Positions 1 through 8,694 of a DNA stretch of 64,000 nucleotides are shown one piece after another. The position numbers and the translations under genes are program-made. The notes beneath the pieces were generated by a model. The model did no database searches and was not told the origin of the DNA. It was given only the letters and a program-made list of their open reading frames with translations. Position 1 is the stretch's first letter, and every line of letters starts with the position of its first letter. This DNA comes from a candidate division WOR-3 bacterium (lineage in GTDB: Bacteria > SDB-A): positions 1 through 64,000 of the forward strand of contig JAFGON010000040.1 of NCBI GenBank assembly GCA_016926475.1. Direction: 5' to 3'.

Positions 1-88
1 AAACCTAAAATATCACCAACCAGTTGTTATATCTACTAGTTAGGTGCAAATAATAAAAACTAAAATGAATATTCAGTTAAAAATCAAA

Positions 89-919
89 ATGAAAAATAAT
101 ATTTTAATGCAAATAGTAATTAACTATATCTTTTTAGTATTTATGACATCTTGTCATTATGATGGAAAACTATCATCCGAAATTATTAAATCAGAAAAAT
201 TCGTAGATATAGGTACCCACAAACTTCGAGTGGTTGTATCGGATATTCCAAGCAAATACACTATTGTTTTGGAATCTGGAGGGGGAAAATATTCAGAAGC
301 CTATCATGAAATACAAGATACCTTGGTAAAATTAACAGGTATAAGGGTTATGAGCTACGATCGTTCTGGATTTGGCCAGAGCGAATTGGGACCAGATACT
401 TTCAATGCAATCGATGAGGTAAATGCGCTGAAAAAATGTTTAGAAGTACTGGGATTTAAAAACAACTATATTCTTGTGGGGCATTCATATGGAGGAATTT
501 TAGTACAACTTTTTACACTACAATACCCTGAACTGGTTAAGGGCATTGTTTTAATTGATCCAATGAATGTAAAATTTGTTGACAGATTTGGACTTGATAA
601 CCTTAATGCGGCCACACCTTATTTTGAAAATCCCAAAGAGAATTATGAAAAAGCTGGTAATAGAATGGTTGATAACTTTCCAATTTTATTAGATAGATTA
701 CGTGGATATGAACTTCCAACAAGTATACCTGTAATTCTCATAACATCAGGTAATGCTCCTTTTTCTTCAGATCTTTGGCGCAAATGTCATACAGAGATGG
801 TGATGAATTCAGAAAATCACAAACTAATTATTGCTGAAGGAAACAATCATGATATATTAATGGAGAATCCAGAATTAGTGTTAAAAACAATAATAGAATT
901 AACCAAGAATATTAAATAA
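89..919 (+). CDS. Alpha/beta hydrolase lipoprotein
   Basis: Predicted outer-surface or periplasmic alpha/beta-fold hydrolase. The N-terminus is a lipoprotein signal (hydrophobic stretch ending FMTSC). The nucleophile elbow GHSYGG (Ser near residue 133), the oxyanion region ESGGGKYSE, the YDRSGFGQS segment and a late GNNHD histidine are all visible, so the catalytic set looks complete. The substrate cannot be told. I chose the ATG at 89 because it gives a compact signal peptide with a lysine next to Met; in-frame GTG at 44 and ATG at 65 are alternatives, and none has a good Shine-Dalgarno. Codon use is more AT-rich than in the rest of the window and no neighbour shares its direction closely, which fits recent acquisition. 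Confidence 0.8.
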   Translation: MKNNILMQIVINYIFLVFMTSCHYDGKLSSEIIKSEKFVDIGTHKLRVVVSDIPSKYTIVLESGGGKYSEAYHEIQDTLVKLTGIRVMSYDRSGFGQSELGPDTFNAIDEVNALKKCLEVLGFKNNYILVGHSYGGILVQLFTLQYPELVKGIVLIDPMNVKFVDRFGLDNLNAATPYFENPKENYEKAGNRMVDNFPILLDRLRGYELPTSIPVILITSGNAPFSSDLWRKCHTEMVMNSENHKLIIAEGNNHDILMENPELVLKTIIELTKNIK

Positions 920-1074
920 AAATAAACATGAGTTTTATGCTAAGGTGGTCTCAAGCTTTTAACGCAACACCCGCAAATCCAACTTGGATTTAGGGCCAAA
1001 AGGTATTCAAAACATTTTTGCACAGAGTGGAATTATTACAAATTCTGATATTAAAGAATACTTAGATGTGTAAG

Positions 1075-1212
1075 CGCATGGTTTCATAGCATTACGCGGC
1101 GTAATACCCGGCGCTCCCGTTGGTAGCTCCGGGCTTCGCCGCACTTTCACCTCCGCTACCGCTGCGGTGAAAACGTCATACACCAGGGTAACGTCAGATG
1201 AAATAACGCGCA
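1075..1212. repeat. GC-rich inverted-repeat block, possible cassette recombination site
   Basis: This GC-rich block lies between two AT-rich genes. Its ends form an imperfect inverted repeat (GCGCATGGTTTCAT near 1075 against ATGAAATAACGCGC near 1199) and it has internal GC-rich hairpins (CCCGGCGCTCCCG, CCGCTACCGCTGCGG). The size of about 140 bases and the TAACGCGC end resemble attC-like sites between gene cassettes in environmental bacteria. No integrase is present in the window, so this is a structural resemblance only. Confidence 0.35.
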
Positions 1213-1240
1213 TCCGGAGAATATTAAAACGAAAAGAATA

Positions 1241-1504
1241 TTGAAGATTATTGTTTTTTCGATTTTATCGCTTCAATTATTGCTTCCTGTAATTTTGATG
1301 TTTACTCCTTTTACTGCCAATGTTAAGGGAGATGTGGAATTGACAGGAAAATATAAATTTCCGCATGGCACCGAAGCGCAAAAAGAATATACTCTTGAAC
1401 AGAGTAATGATTTTGTAACAGTGATTCAAAAAACTCAAATTACTTATGAAGTTGTGGTGTTTGGAATGTTGGCTTTGTTATTTTTAAATGAGACTTTTTT
1501 TTAG
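1241..1504 (+). CDS. Small hypothetical membrane protein
   Basis: An 87-residue reading frame with a TTG start. It has a hydrophobic N-terminal segment (about residues 3-24), a polar middle and a second hydrophobic segment near the C-terminus (about 70-84), so a two-pass small membrane protein or a secreted protein with a C-terminal anchor is possible. I recognise no family. It follows the GC-rich repeat block directly, as a cassette gene would. There is no strong ribosome binding site, and it may be a remnant. Confidence 0.35.
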   Translation: MKIIVFSILSLQLLLPVILMFTPFTANVKGDVELTGKYKFPHGTEAQKEYTLEQSNDFVTVIQKTQITYEVVVFGMLALLFLNETFF

Positions 1505-1580
1505 TATTATTGATTAGCGCTATTATAAAGAGAGAGACATAGCCTCACTTTATCACGACCATTAGCACGAGTGACAAGAA

Positions 1581-1766
1581 ATGAATTTAAGCCTGTCTTA
1601 TTTAAGACTAACCCCAGAATGTGATACCGTGAAATCAAGCAATAGAACTGAAAAATTCAGGGATATGCTTTCGAGTAAAGCTCATGAGACAGCCAAGAAG
1701 TTTGAACAGGCATATTCAAAATCAATAGAAAAAACTAAAAACGCCTCAAGACCGATATCAGCATAA
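1581..1766 (+). CDS. Small orphan ORF
   Basis: A 61-residue frame with ATG start, rich in Lys, Glu, Ser and Thr, with a predicted helical middle (KFRDMLSSKAHETAKKFEQAY). No family is recognised, no hydrophobic segment is present and the start lacks a clear Shine-Dalgarno. The surrounding accessory stretch is poor in real genes, so this may be a gene fragment. Confidence 0.2.
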   Translation: MNLSLSYLRLTPECDTVKSSNRTEKFRDMLSSKAHETAKKFEQAYSKSIEKTKNASRPISA

Positions 1767-2108
1767 ATGTTTTATTGTAGCTAAAAAGATTAAATGATAA
1801 AAGTATAACGAACACACAACATTTTGTATAAAACAGTTGGGGTTTAGTGGTTTGCGAGAGTTAGGTTCTCGCATCAGCTTTTTCCTCAGTGGACAAGAAC
1901 ACGGCTAGAAAACCCAACCCTTTCATATTGACGAATTTTATATGAAATAACTTGCCGACAAGAATTTTGTAACCGGCATCTTTCACGGTTAATGAGAAGG
2001 GAATAGAAAATGAAAATAAGAAAAATTTACTTCTGCTGGTGGAGAGGCGACTGACTAATTATTATAATCAACCTTTATTTTAGCACTACAAAAATTAGGA
2101 GAACAACA
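1767..2108. other. Gene-free accessory stretch with imperfect inverted repeat
   Basis: No convincing coding frame is seen. An imperfect inverted repeat pairs GTTGGGGTTTAG (near 1839) with CTAGAAAACCCAAC (near 1907). The order TATAACGAACACACAAC, GGGGTTTAGTGG, CTAGAAAACCC resembles the cassette-associated repeats common in Bacteroidetes genomes. The last 30 bases hold the leader and AGGAG ribosome binding site of the rhodanese gene. Confidence 0.3.
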
Positions 2109-2507
2109 GTGAACAAGATTGACAAAATCATGAAATCGATGACATTTGATTTTTTTGGAAACGGAAAATATAAAATTGCCCCATCAATGCATCTTTCTTC
2201 AACGAATTCTGTTTTTCTGGATGTACGGTCCAAAGAAGAACTGGAAACAATTTCATTTAGCCTTGTACATCACATGCCTGTTCTACATATTCCGATTAAT
2301 GAGATTCCTGACCGATTATCGGAAATACCCCGGGACAAAACTGTCGGTATTTTTTGCTCTTCCGGAGTTCGCTCCACAATGGCCTATTTTTATTTGAGAA
2401 CGCTCGGCTTTGAAAATGTGCGAATAATTGAAGGCGGTTACGCCGAACTGGTGGATGATTTTAAACCCGGTAAATTGTTAAAGCATATCACACAGGGCAG
2501 ACAGTAA
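2109..2507 (+). CDS. Rhodanese-like domain protein
   Basis: Single-domain rhodanese, a sulfurtransferase fold that carries a persulfide on its active-site cysteine. The domain fills the 132 residues: the LDVRSKEE strand-loop near 38, the active loop CSSGVRS with its catalytic Cys followed by the expected Arg, and the final GGYAEL motif are all present. The GTG start is set by AGGAG seven bases upstream. It lies one base ahead of a TSUP-family sulfur exporter, so the two form an operon for handling thiosulfate, sulfite or sulfane sulfur. No signal peptide is seen, so the protein is probably cytoplasmic. Confidence 0.88.
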   Translation: MNKIDKIMKSMTFDFFGNGKYKIAPSMHLSSTNSVFLDVRSKEELETISFSLVHHMPVLHIPINEIPDRLSEIPRDKTVGIFCSSGVRSTMAYFYLRTLGFENVRIIEGGYAELVDDFKPGKLLKHITQGRQ

Positions 2508-2508
2508 A

Positions 2509-3300
2509 ATGCCAAACATGATAATAATTGGTTTAGCAATATTTGCTATAGGTCTTGTAATGACCATGTCTGGAAGGGGCGGCGGAAATTTCTATGTGCC
2601 CCTCCTTGTTATTGCAGGTTTGGGAATGCACCAGGCAGCCGCTATGGGTCAGTTTATTCTAATGATTGCTGCGTTGACCGGAATGCTGGTTTTCAACAAA
2701 AAAAAGATGGTAGATTGGAAACTGGCTTTGGTTATTGATCCGCCTACTGATGTAATGGCGTTTGTTGGAGGGTACTTCTCCAGTTATTTGAGCGGTTCAA
2801 CTCTGAAAATAATTCTGTCGGTATTTCTGGTTTTGGCCGGTATTTTAATGCTGATAAAAGTTAAAGAAAGACCTATAAAAAAAGAAAAAAAATTCGGATA
2901 CTGGCACAGAAAATTTGGAGACGAAGAATATGTTGTCAATTTATGGTATACGATTCCCATTACCGCGCTTGCCGGTCTTGTCGCCGGATCGGTAGGGATA
3001 TCATGCGGCACATTCAAGATTCCTCTGATGGTTTTACTTTGCGGTGTGCCAATGCATATAGCGGTCGGGACTTCTTCAGCAATGATTGCCGCTACGGCAA
3101 TAATGGGTTTTCTGGGTCATACGATGCGAGGACACTTTGATCCTGAATTTGCCATTCCCCTGGCAATAGCGGCTGTATTGGCCGGTATATTTGGAGGAAA
3201 ATTGGCCATAAAAACAAAAACGAAGTATTTAAAGTTGATATTTGCAGTGACAACTTTTGCTGCCGCAGTATTTATGATAATCAATACGCTTAAAACATAA
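2509..3300 (+). CDS. TSUP (TauE/SafE) family sulfite/sulfur exporter
   Basis: Integral membrane protein of 263 residues with about eight hydrophobic segments in two homologous halves, the usual size and shape of the TauE/SafE/TSUP family. Each half has the typical glycine-rich first helix (MSGRGGGNFYVPLL near 20; GSVGISCGTFKIPLM near 160). Family members export sulfite, organosulfonates or thiosulfate, or take up thiosulfate. It starts two bases after the rhodanese stop, which supports a sulfur-related substrate. A perfect hairpin follows the stop codon. Confidence 0.88.
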   Translation: MPNMIIIGLAIFAIGLVMTMSGRGGGNFYVPLLVIAGLGMHQAAAMGQFILMIAALTGMLVFNKKKMVDWKLALVIDPPTDVMAFVGGYFSSYLSGSTLKIILSVFLVLAGILMLIKVKERPIKKEKKFGYWHRKFGDEEYVVNLWYTIPITALAGLVAGSVGISCGTFKIPLMVLLCGVPMHIAVGTSSAMIAATAIMGFLGHTMRGHFDPEFAIPLAIAAVLAGIFGGKLAIKTKTKYLKLIFAVTTFAAAVFMIINTLKT

Positions 3301-3310
3301 AAGGTTTTTC

Positions 3311-3341
3311 CCAGTGTGAATACGTCCTGTATTCACACTGG
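3311..3341 (+). terminator. Perfect 13-bp hairpin after TSUP gene
   Basis: CCAGTGTGAATAC at 3311-3323 pairs exactly with GTATTCACACTGG at 3329-3341 across a five-base loop. It begins 11 bases after the TSUP stop. The following bases ACATTCTTTT form only a weak U-tract, so it may be a terminator or an mRNA 3' stabiliser. Confidence 0.55.
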
Positions 3342-3369
3342 ACATTCTTTTGGCGGAGACACGCCACTT

Positions 3370-3450
3370 CATATAACTGCGCGTAGCCGGTTCGGGCAAC
3401 TTCGCATAGCCGCAAACGCTATAATTCTCTGCAACTTAAAAAGTTATATG
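3370..3450. repeat. attC-like inverted repeat
   Basis: The outer arms CATATAACT (3370-3378) and AGTTATATG (3442-3450) are exact inverted copies enclosing about 60 GC-rich, tRNA-loop-like bases. This layout matches attC-type sites that follow cassette genes in environmental and spirochaete or Bacteroidetes islands. It lies just after the rhodanese/TSUP pair. No integron integrase is in view. Confidence 0.4.
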
Positions 3451-3575
3451 CCGCTTGACGCAGCATTTTTGATTATTTTCTTTTTAACTTATCTTGGAAA
3501 TAAAATAGATTTCACATAGAGGATGAAAACAAAACCCCTGAAGGTAAGTTCGCATTTTTTTAGTAAAAAATTATT

Positions 3576-4409
3576 TTACGGAACTATCCTTATACCCCTT
3601 GACCTCGGGGAGTTGTCGAAGACTTCGATTACGTGAAATACTATCGCGAAAGATTTTCTCGGTGAAACTCCGTGTATGAAGTCGTGGACGGTGTTGACGT
3701 ATTCTACTATGCCCCTATCCCTTTCCGAGAGGTCTGAGCCCTCAGGGTAAATGAGCTGGGCTACGGCTTTGACTTCGAAAGAGGGAATGTCGAGAAAGAC
3801 TATTGATACAAGCGGATTTTTCATTATGTTGAGAAATGATCCTGTTTTGAAATCTTCACTCGTGTACAATTCGAGGCTGACCTGTTTTGTCCTGTCAAAA
3901 ATTTCAGGGTTTTGGTAGAGTGAATCGAGGATTTCAAGTTTGCGAATAAATGAAGAATCGTAATTTGAAAGCAGAAGCGAGGTCACTTCTTTTATGAATT
4001 CCTCCTTTGGAAGAAAACCAAGCCCTTTGACGGCGTTGTTTATGCTGACGCGCGTATCTTCCCTTTTGGCGCCGTATGTCGCGACCATTCCGGAGTGAGG
4101 TCCAGACAGGGGGGGCATTTCGCCATTTTTCCACATTTCAAGAGCTTCTCTTCTTCTGGCGATGTTCCATGTCATAAAATCGTCCGGCAGGATTGCGATA
4201 TCCAAGACAATCCACTCGTCGTCAACGAGCGCTTTTATTTTGCCTTCCGAAATGTTTTCAAGATCCACGTTGGTTTGTTTGTAAAAAGGGAGATTTGATT
4301 CATCACCTGTATGATCCGAGGGTTGATTTTCTGATGTCTGACTTGTCTGAAAACAGGAAACTGGTATGAAAAATGCGACGAAAAACAGCAATACAAAAAA
4401 TCTTTTCAC
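3576..4409 (-). CDS. Hypothetical lipoprotein
   Basis: Lipoprotein of 277 residues: the signal MKRFFVLLFFVAFFIPVSC carries a clear lipobox, followed by a Ser/Thr/Gln-rich linker. The mature part is a mixed alpha/beta protein with no motif I can name; it holds a patch GPHSGMVATYGAKRED and a C-terminal FAIVFHVIEVFDNSP. The GTG start is set by GGGAGG six bases upstream. The gene is divergent from the GGDEF gene and shares about 220 bases of upstream DNA with it. Function unknown. Confidence 0.75.
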   Translation of the reverse strand: MKRFFVLLFFVAFFIPVSCFQTSQTSENQPSDHTGDESNLPFYKQTNVDLENISEGKIKALVDDEWIVLDIAILPDDFMTWNIARRREALEMWKNGEMPPLSGPHSGMVATYGAKREDTRVSINNAVKGLGFLPKEEFIKEVTSLLLSNYDSSFIRKLEILDSLYQNPEIFDRTKQVSLELYTSEDFKTGSFLNIMKNPLVSIVFLDIPSFEVKAVAQLIYPEGSDLSERDRGIVEYVNTVHDFIHGVSPRKSFAIVFHVIEVFDNSPRSRGIRIVP

Positions 4410-4571
4410 GATGACCTCCCTCGGTAGATTTGACCTAAGATTTTTTATTCTATCACAAAAAAAGACCGCTAAAAGCGGAAATTTCAGCTCTTCTTTTCAA
4501 GTTAATATTTCCATGTATGATTGCATTTTCTCTGACTGGTTTGAATTCAGTTTACGGTCGACAAAACTGAT

Positions 4572-4602
4572 TTGACTTCGTTTGTTGTTTTTGTGTTAAA
4601 AT
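4572..4602 (+). promoter_or_regulatory. Possible sigma-70 promoter for GGDEF gene
   Basis: TTGACT at 4572-4577 and TTAAAAT at 4596-4602 are spaced about 18 bases and end roughly 12 bases before the AAGGAG ribosome binding site. The spacing is loose and the leader would be very short, so this is tentative. Confidence 0.3.
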
Positions 4603-4628
4603 CAAAGAAAATTCAAGGAGTCAATTTA

Positions 4629-5603
4629 TTGGTTGATCCATCTTTTGAAGATTTTCTTTTTGAACTGTTTCTCATAGATTCCGACCTAAAACTTTTGAAA
4701 TACGGAAAAAGCTTTTCCAAATTGCCCGGAAATCCTAAAAACCTCCGGGAAGGCGTTAAAATCACTGAATATCTCGTCATGGGGGAGGACAGAAAGATAA
4801 TCGAAAAAGAGATGAGGAGAAAAATCTCTGAAAATTCCGAATTTGAGATGACGTTCGACATTGCCGCCGGAGAGCGCAGGAGAAGGGTTTTTGTGAAATT
4901 TTTGCCGGTTGAGTTCAAAGAAAACTCACGTGGCGCGATATGCTCTGTTTTCGATTTAGGGGCTGTTCAAGAATCGTTCTCTAATGGGGCAGAAGACACC
5001 AGAAAAGACTTGCAGAATGTCATCGAAAGAAGAGCATCAAATCTCTCAAAGACGAATAAGATGCTCATTGATGAACTCAAGAGGAAACAGGTTGTAGAAG
5101 AGGAGCTGAGATATTTTGCCTCAACCGATTCTTTGACTGGAATTTACAACCGTCGAGCCGGATTGCTCTTTCTCGATCACCGAATAAGGGAATCTATGGA
5201 CAACAACACTCCTTTTCAAATTTGTTTTGTAGACGTAAACAACCTAAAAGAGATAAACGACAGTTATGGACACAACGAAGGCGACTACCTTCTGGTGAAA
5301 TTGACTGAAATCCTGAACCAGTCCATAAGAGAGTCGGATGTAATTTTCAGGCTCGGAGGGGATGAATTCATCATTATATTCCATGCCCTCGCCCTTGAAA
5401 ACACAAAAAATATCTGGAAAAGAGTCGATAAGAATCTCGGAAAATACAATGAGTCGTCACAAAAAAAATATGAAATTTCAGTGAGTTACGGTTTCGCGAC
5501 TTTCGACCCTTCAAAACCTAAGACAATCGAAGAACTTATTTCCTTCGCCGATTTTGAAATGTACAGGGAAAAAGAAAAGTTTCATAAAAGGCAGGAGAGT
5601 TGA
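4629..5603 (+). CDS. Diguanylate cyclase (PAS-like sensor + GGDEF)
   Basis: Makes cyclic di-GMP from two GTP. The N-terminal 110 residues look like a PAS/HNOBA-type sensor (FLIDSDLKLLKYGKSF). A coiled-coil linker follows near 120-160, then the GGDEF domain from about residue 165. The catalytic motif GGDEF is intact at 243-247, with an RESD inhibitory site five residues before it, so product feedback is expected. There is no membrane segment. The TTG start at 4629 is preferred over the upstream TTG at 4572 because AAGGAG lies eight bases before it. An intrinsic terminator follows. No HD-GYP or EAL partner occurs in the window. Confidence 0.9.
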   Translation: MVDPSFEDFLFELFLIDSDLKLLKYGKSFSKLPGNPKNLREGVKITEYLVMGEDRKIIEKEMRRKISENSEFEMTFDIAAGERRRRVFVKFLPVEFKENSRGAICSVFDLGAVQESFSNGAEDTRKDLQNVIERRASNLSKTNKMLIDELKRKQVVEEELRYFASTDSLTGIYNRRAGLLFLDHRIRESMDNNTPFQICFVDVNNLKEINDSYGHNEGDYLLVKLTEILNQSIRESDVIFRLGGDEFIIIFHALALENTKNIWKRVDKNLGKYNESSQKKYEISVSYGFATFDPSKPKTIEELISFADFEMYREKEKFHKRQES

Positions 5604-5607
5604 TATA

Positions 5608-5635
5608 AAGGGGCGTAAACGCGCCCCTTTATTTT
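5608..5635. terminator. Bidirectional intrinsic terminator
   Basis: AAAGGGGCG (5608-5616) pairs with CGCCCCTTT (5623-5631), with T-rich sequence on the plus strand and A-rich sequence (T-rich on minus) on the other side. It sits between the convergent ends of the GGDEF gene and a minus-strand lipoprotein gene, and can serve both. Confidence 0.8.
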
Positions 5636-6504
5636 CTTTTGGCAGGAATTATGAAAGCGGACGAAAAATAGTCTCCTTCTGTAGTGTGAAGAGCAGAAAA
5701 GTTTATAGCGTCAAAGGCGAAGTTGATCCTGTCCGGTATTGTGTCGGGAAGAATGACGAGTCTTGAAAACTGTCCGAACACCGGGTCGGCAGGGATCAAA
5801 AATCTCGCGTGTGTGTCTTTCCACCCGAAATGGAAATAGCAGTCGGCGGTGTCTCCCGACACATAATACGTCATGGTGATCGAATCTCCTGCTCTGAAAG
5901 AAGGTATTTCTGAAAAACTGTCGTCAACAGACCAGACACTTCTGAGTTTGTTGTAGCCGAAATGATAGGTGGTGTCCGTGGTCTGAATCGAAACGCTGTC
6001 GACCGAAAGAAGAGATCCGGGCGATTTTACGAGAGCGGGGGATATTCCCCTGAGTCTCCATCCCCTGTAGGTTTCGTTGGACTGGCCTATTCTGACGAAA
6101 ACTGCGTTTCTCGTGAAGTCGTCGGAGAAATTCTTTTGAATCGAATCGATTTCGAGGTTTTTGAGATAATAAATATAGAGAGTTCCGGAGAGGTTGAACG
6201 TTATTGTGACGTAAGCTGTGTCGCCGACAAGTTGGATGGAAAAATCTTTCGCCACTCCGGCTGACGGGGATCTAAACCAATGTATCAAGTTGATCGGGCT
6301 GAAAATTTTGCCTTTAGAACCCGTTGTGTCTTCTATTCCGTAGTATGAAGCGTCGGCTAAAAGAGTAGAGTATTCATCGTTTATGAGGTTTGTTATAGCC
6401 GTCCTGTCGAGAGTGGCGGGATCCTGCGGACCTGTCGAGCTTTCTTTTGTGCAAGATGAAACCAACAGCAAAACCAACAGAGTCAAACTGGGAATCTTTT
6501 TCAT
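5629..6504 (-). CDS. Hypothetical lipoprotein
   Basis: Lipoprotein of 291 residues. The signal ends LLVSSC, followed by a short TKESSTGPQDP linker typical of exported lipoproteins in FCB bacteria. The mature protein is beta-rich with an early helical segment (TAITNLINDEYSTLLADA) that resembles SnoaL-like or LPP20-type secreted domains, but I cannot name the family. The ATG start has a good AGGAGG site. The last codons overlap the shared terminator hairpin. Function unknown. Confidence 0.72.
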   Translation of the reverse strand: MKKIPSLTLLVLLLVSSCTKESSTGPQDPATLDRTAITNLINDEYSTLLADASYYGIEDTTGSKGKIFSPINLIHWFRSPSAGVAKDFSIQLVGDTAYVTITFNLSGTLYIYYLKNLEIDSIQKNFSDDFTRNAVFVRIGQSNETYRGWRLRGISPALVKSPGSLLSVDSVSIQTTDTTYHFGYNKLRSVWSVDDSFSEIPSFRAGDSITMTYYVSGDTADCYFHFGWKDTHARFLIPADPVFGQFSRLVILPDTIPDRINFAFDAINFSALHTTEGDYFSSAFIIPAKRK

Positions 6505-6561
6505 TTTCGCCTCCTTTTAAGCTTTTAGACTTCTTGACGCCGCGAGAAGTTTAAAAGTATT

Positions 6562-7614
6562 TCACGCGACCGAAATCTCTTCGCACAAATAGACGTCTTG
6601 AATCGCGTTGAGAAGGTCAATACCTTCTATAAGAGGTTTTTGAAAGGCTTTTCTGCCTGATATAAGCCCCATGCCTCCGGCCCTTTTGTTTATAACCGCT
6701 GTTTTGACAGCTTGAGAAAGGTCGTTGTCGCCTGAAGGTCCTCCGGAATTTATCAGCCCTATCCTTCCCATATAACAGTTGGCTACCTGGTACCTCGTCA
6801 GATCTATCGGGTGGATTTTGGCGAGGGTCTCGTATACTCTGGGGTCTGTTTTGCCGAATTTAAGGTCTTTGAAACCGCCGTTGTTCTCGGGTTGTTTCTG
6901 CTTTACGATGTCGGCTTCAATTGTCACAGCCAAATGGTTCGCCTGTCCGGTCAGATCCGCCGAGACGTGGTAGTCCTGGGTCTGGGTCTTGAAAGCCTCG
7001 TTACGCAAATACGCCCACAAGACAGTGACGAGTCCAAGCTCATGAGCCCTTTGGAACAATTCGGAAATTTCCAAAATTTGCCTTCGGGATTCCTGAGAAC
7101 CAAAATAGATCGTAGCCCCGACGGCGACTGCTCCCATGTCAAATGCCTGCTCTACCGATCCGAAAAGAGTCTGGTCGTAGCTGTTCGGGTAAGTGAGCAG
7201 TTCGTTGTGGTTTAATTTCACAATGAACGGAATCTTGTGGGAGTATTTTCTGGCAACCGAACCGAGAGAGCCGAGGGTTGAAACGACCGCGTTGCACCCT
7301 CCTTCGATTGCGAGCCTGACGATGTTTTCCGGGTCGAAGTATGAAGGGTTGGGGGCAAAGGAAGAACCCGCTGAGTGCTCGACGCCCTGGTCCACAGGAA
7401 GAATGGAAAGGTAGCCGGTCTTGGTTAGCCTTCCAGTATTCATGATCTGCTGCAGGTTTCTCATCACCGCGGGGGACCTGTCGTTTTGTGAAAAAACTCT
7501 GTCTATGAAATCGCCTGACGGAAGGTGGAGGTTTTCTTTGAGAATGCCGGTGCATTTGTAATTCAGGAGGTTTTCTGCTTCGTTTCCGAGATGTTTGATG
7601 ATCTTTTCTATCAT
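6562..7614 (-). CDS. fbaB: Class I fructose-bisphosphate aldolase, FbaB type
   Basis: Cleaves fructose 1,6-bisphosphate to dihydroxyacetone phosphate and glyceraldehyde 3-phosphate through a lysine Schiff base. The whole 350-residue protein matches the bacterial FbaB/DhnA type: [20 protein letters not shown], the active-site strand [38 protein letters not shown] and the C-terminal [15 protein letters not shown]. The ATG at 7614 with a GGGGG site is chosen over an in-frame upstream start that would add 13 residues. It is a stand-alone gene, divergent from the SRAP gene. Its role is glycolysis or gluconeogenesis in the cytoplasm. Confidence 0.95.
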   Translation of the reverse strand: MIEKIIKHLGNEAENLLNYKCTGILKENLHLPSGDFIDRVFSQNDRSPAVMRNLQQIMNTGRLTKTGYLSILPVDQGVEHSAGSSFAPNPSYFDPENIVRLAIEGGCNAVVSTLGSLGSVARKYSHKIPFIVKLNHNELLTYPNSYDQTLFGSVEQAFDMGAVAVGATIYFGSQESRRQILEISELFQRAHELGLVTVLWAYLRNEAFKTQTQDYHVSADLTGQANHLAVTIEADIVKQKQPENNGGFKDLKFGKTDPRVYETLAKIHPIDLTRYQVANCYMGRIGLINSGGPSGDNDLSQAVKTAVINKRAGGMGLISGRKAFQKPLIEGIDLLNAIQDVYLCEEISVA

Positions 7615-7695
7615 TATGCCCCCTTTGAATTTATATAAGTGAAATTTTATCACTCTTTCTGGTAGAATTTCAATAAAGAGAAAAAGGAGAGAAAA

Positions 7696-8367
7696 TTGTG
7701 CGGAAGGTTTGCCATAAAGAGTACGCTTGAAGAGCTAAAAAAGGATTTCAAAGCCAAAACTTCAAAAGACTTCAACTCGAATTCCGTCAAAATTCCATCT
7801 TTCAATATTTCACCGGGGAACAACATTGTCATTCTCCTTGAGCCTTCCGAAATCAAAGTTGTGAAGTGGGGGCTTGTTCCTTATTGGTCAAAAGAAGAAA
7901 ATTCAATGTATGGTATGATAAACGCGAGGTCTGAATCTTTGTCGGAAAAAAAATCATTTTCAAGGCCTTTTAGGGAGAAAAGGTGTGCTGTTCTGGCTGA
8001 CGGTTATTTTGAATGGAAAAATGATGGCAGAACTAAAACTCCCTATTATTTTAAACTGAAAACAGGAGAGACGATGGCGTTTGCCGGGATTTACGATGTT
8101 TGGTCCAAAAATCCTGACTTCAAACTGCTTTCCGCGGCTATTATAACCGTGGAGGCACAAGGAGACTTAAGGTCGATACACGAAAGAGCTCCCGCCATAA
8201 TCAGAAGAGAGAATCTGGATATGTGGCTGGACAACTGTTTTTTTGACATAGAAAAACTGCAGGGCTTGCTGAAAAAAGCCGAGTTCAAAGACATCGAGTT
8301 TTACGAAGTCACAAAAAAAGTGAACTGGACGAAATACGATTTCCCGGATTGCGTCGAACCCTTGTAA
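7696..8367 (+). CDS. SRAP-family abasic-site shielding protein (YedK/HMCES)
   Basis: SOS-response-associated peptidase family. Cys2 forms a stable thiazolidine with abasic sites in single-stranded DNA. The protein begins MCGRF, so processing of Met1 exposes the active cysteine. The other known active-site residues are visible: Asn of INARSES, Glu of GYFEWK and His of HERAPAII. The length of 223 residues is normal. The start codon is TTG directly before the TGC for Cys2, with AAGGAG six bases upstream; this is fixed because Cys2 must follow Met1. It works with the repair genes found elsewhere in the window, but no operon is visible. Confidence 0.95.
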   Translation: MCGRFAIKSTLEELKKDFKAKTSKDFNSNSVKIPSFNISPGNNIVILLEPSEIKVVKWGLVPYWSKEENSMYGMINARSESLSEKKSFSRPFREKRCAVLADGYFEWKNDGRTKTPYYFKLKTGETMAFAGIYDVWSKNPDFKLLSAAIITVEAQGDLRSIHERAPAIIRRENLDMWLDNCFFDIEKLQGLLKKAEFKDIEFYEVTKKVNWTKYDFPDCVEPL

Positions 8368-8481
8368 AGATTACCTTTTATAAACGGGTATTTTTGCCCG
8401 AAATTTCAGAAAATTATTTTTTTGCCGCCCCCTTCAAGTATTACTGATTTTGCGATTTTCTTAAAGGGAGAGTTATACCCG

Positions 8482-8661
8482 TCAATCCTTTTTGTTGATA
8501 TTTTCGAATTCGCCGTTTTCAGCTTTTTTTACCAATTTTTCGTATATGTTATGAGTTTTTTCGTCCTTTTCTCTTCTCTTTGAGGTATCGTAATTTTTAA
8601 GTTTATTTGATAGAAGAAAATACAGAAACAGCGCCCCCATGACTAAAAGTAGTATTGTCAT
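8482..8661 (-). CDS. Small single-pass membrane protein downstream of bioY
   Basis: A 59-residue frame beginning MTILLLVMGALFLYFLLSNK, with one N-terminal membrane helix followed by a basic and then a charged helical tail ending ENINKKD. It starts 33 bases after the bioY stop on the same strand, so it is probably in the same transcript. The helix-plus-charged-tail layout resembles small CcmD- or YajC-like accessory proteins, but I see no specific match. No strong ribosome binding site is present. The remaining intergenic bases hold nothing I can name. Confidence 0.5.
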   Translation of the reverse strand: MTILLLVMGALFLYFLLSNKLKNYDTSKRREKDEKTHNIYEKLVKKAENGEFENINKKD

Positions 8662-8694
8662 TACACTCGTACAGCTTATAAAAGCAGGCAGAAT

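Noticed and set aside
1007-1213. 68-residue minus-strand frame
   Set aside because: It runs through the GC-rich inverted-repeat block and shows no domain or start signal.
3316-3519. 67-residue plus-strand frame across the attC-like repeat
   Set aside because: Its first codons are the hairpin and its middle is the inverted repeat; no ribosome binding site is present.
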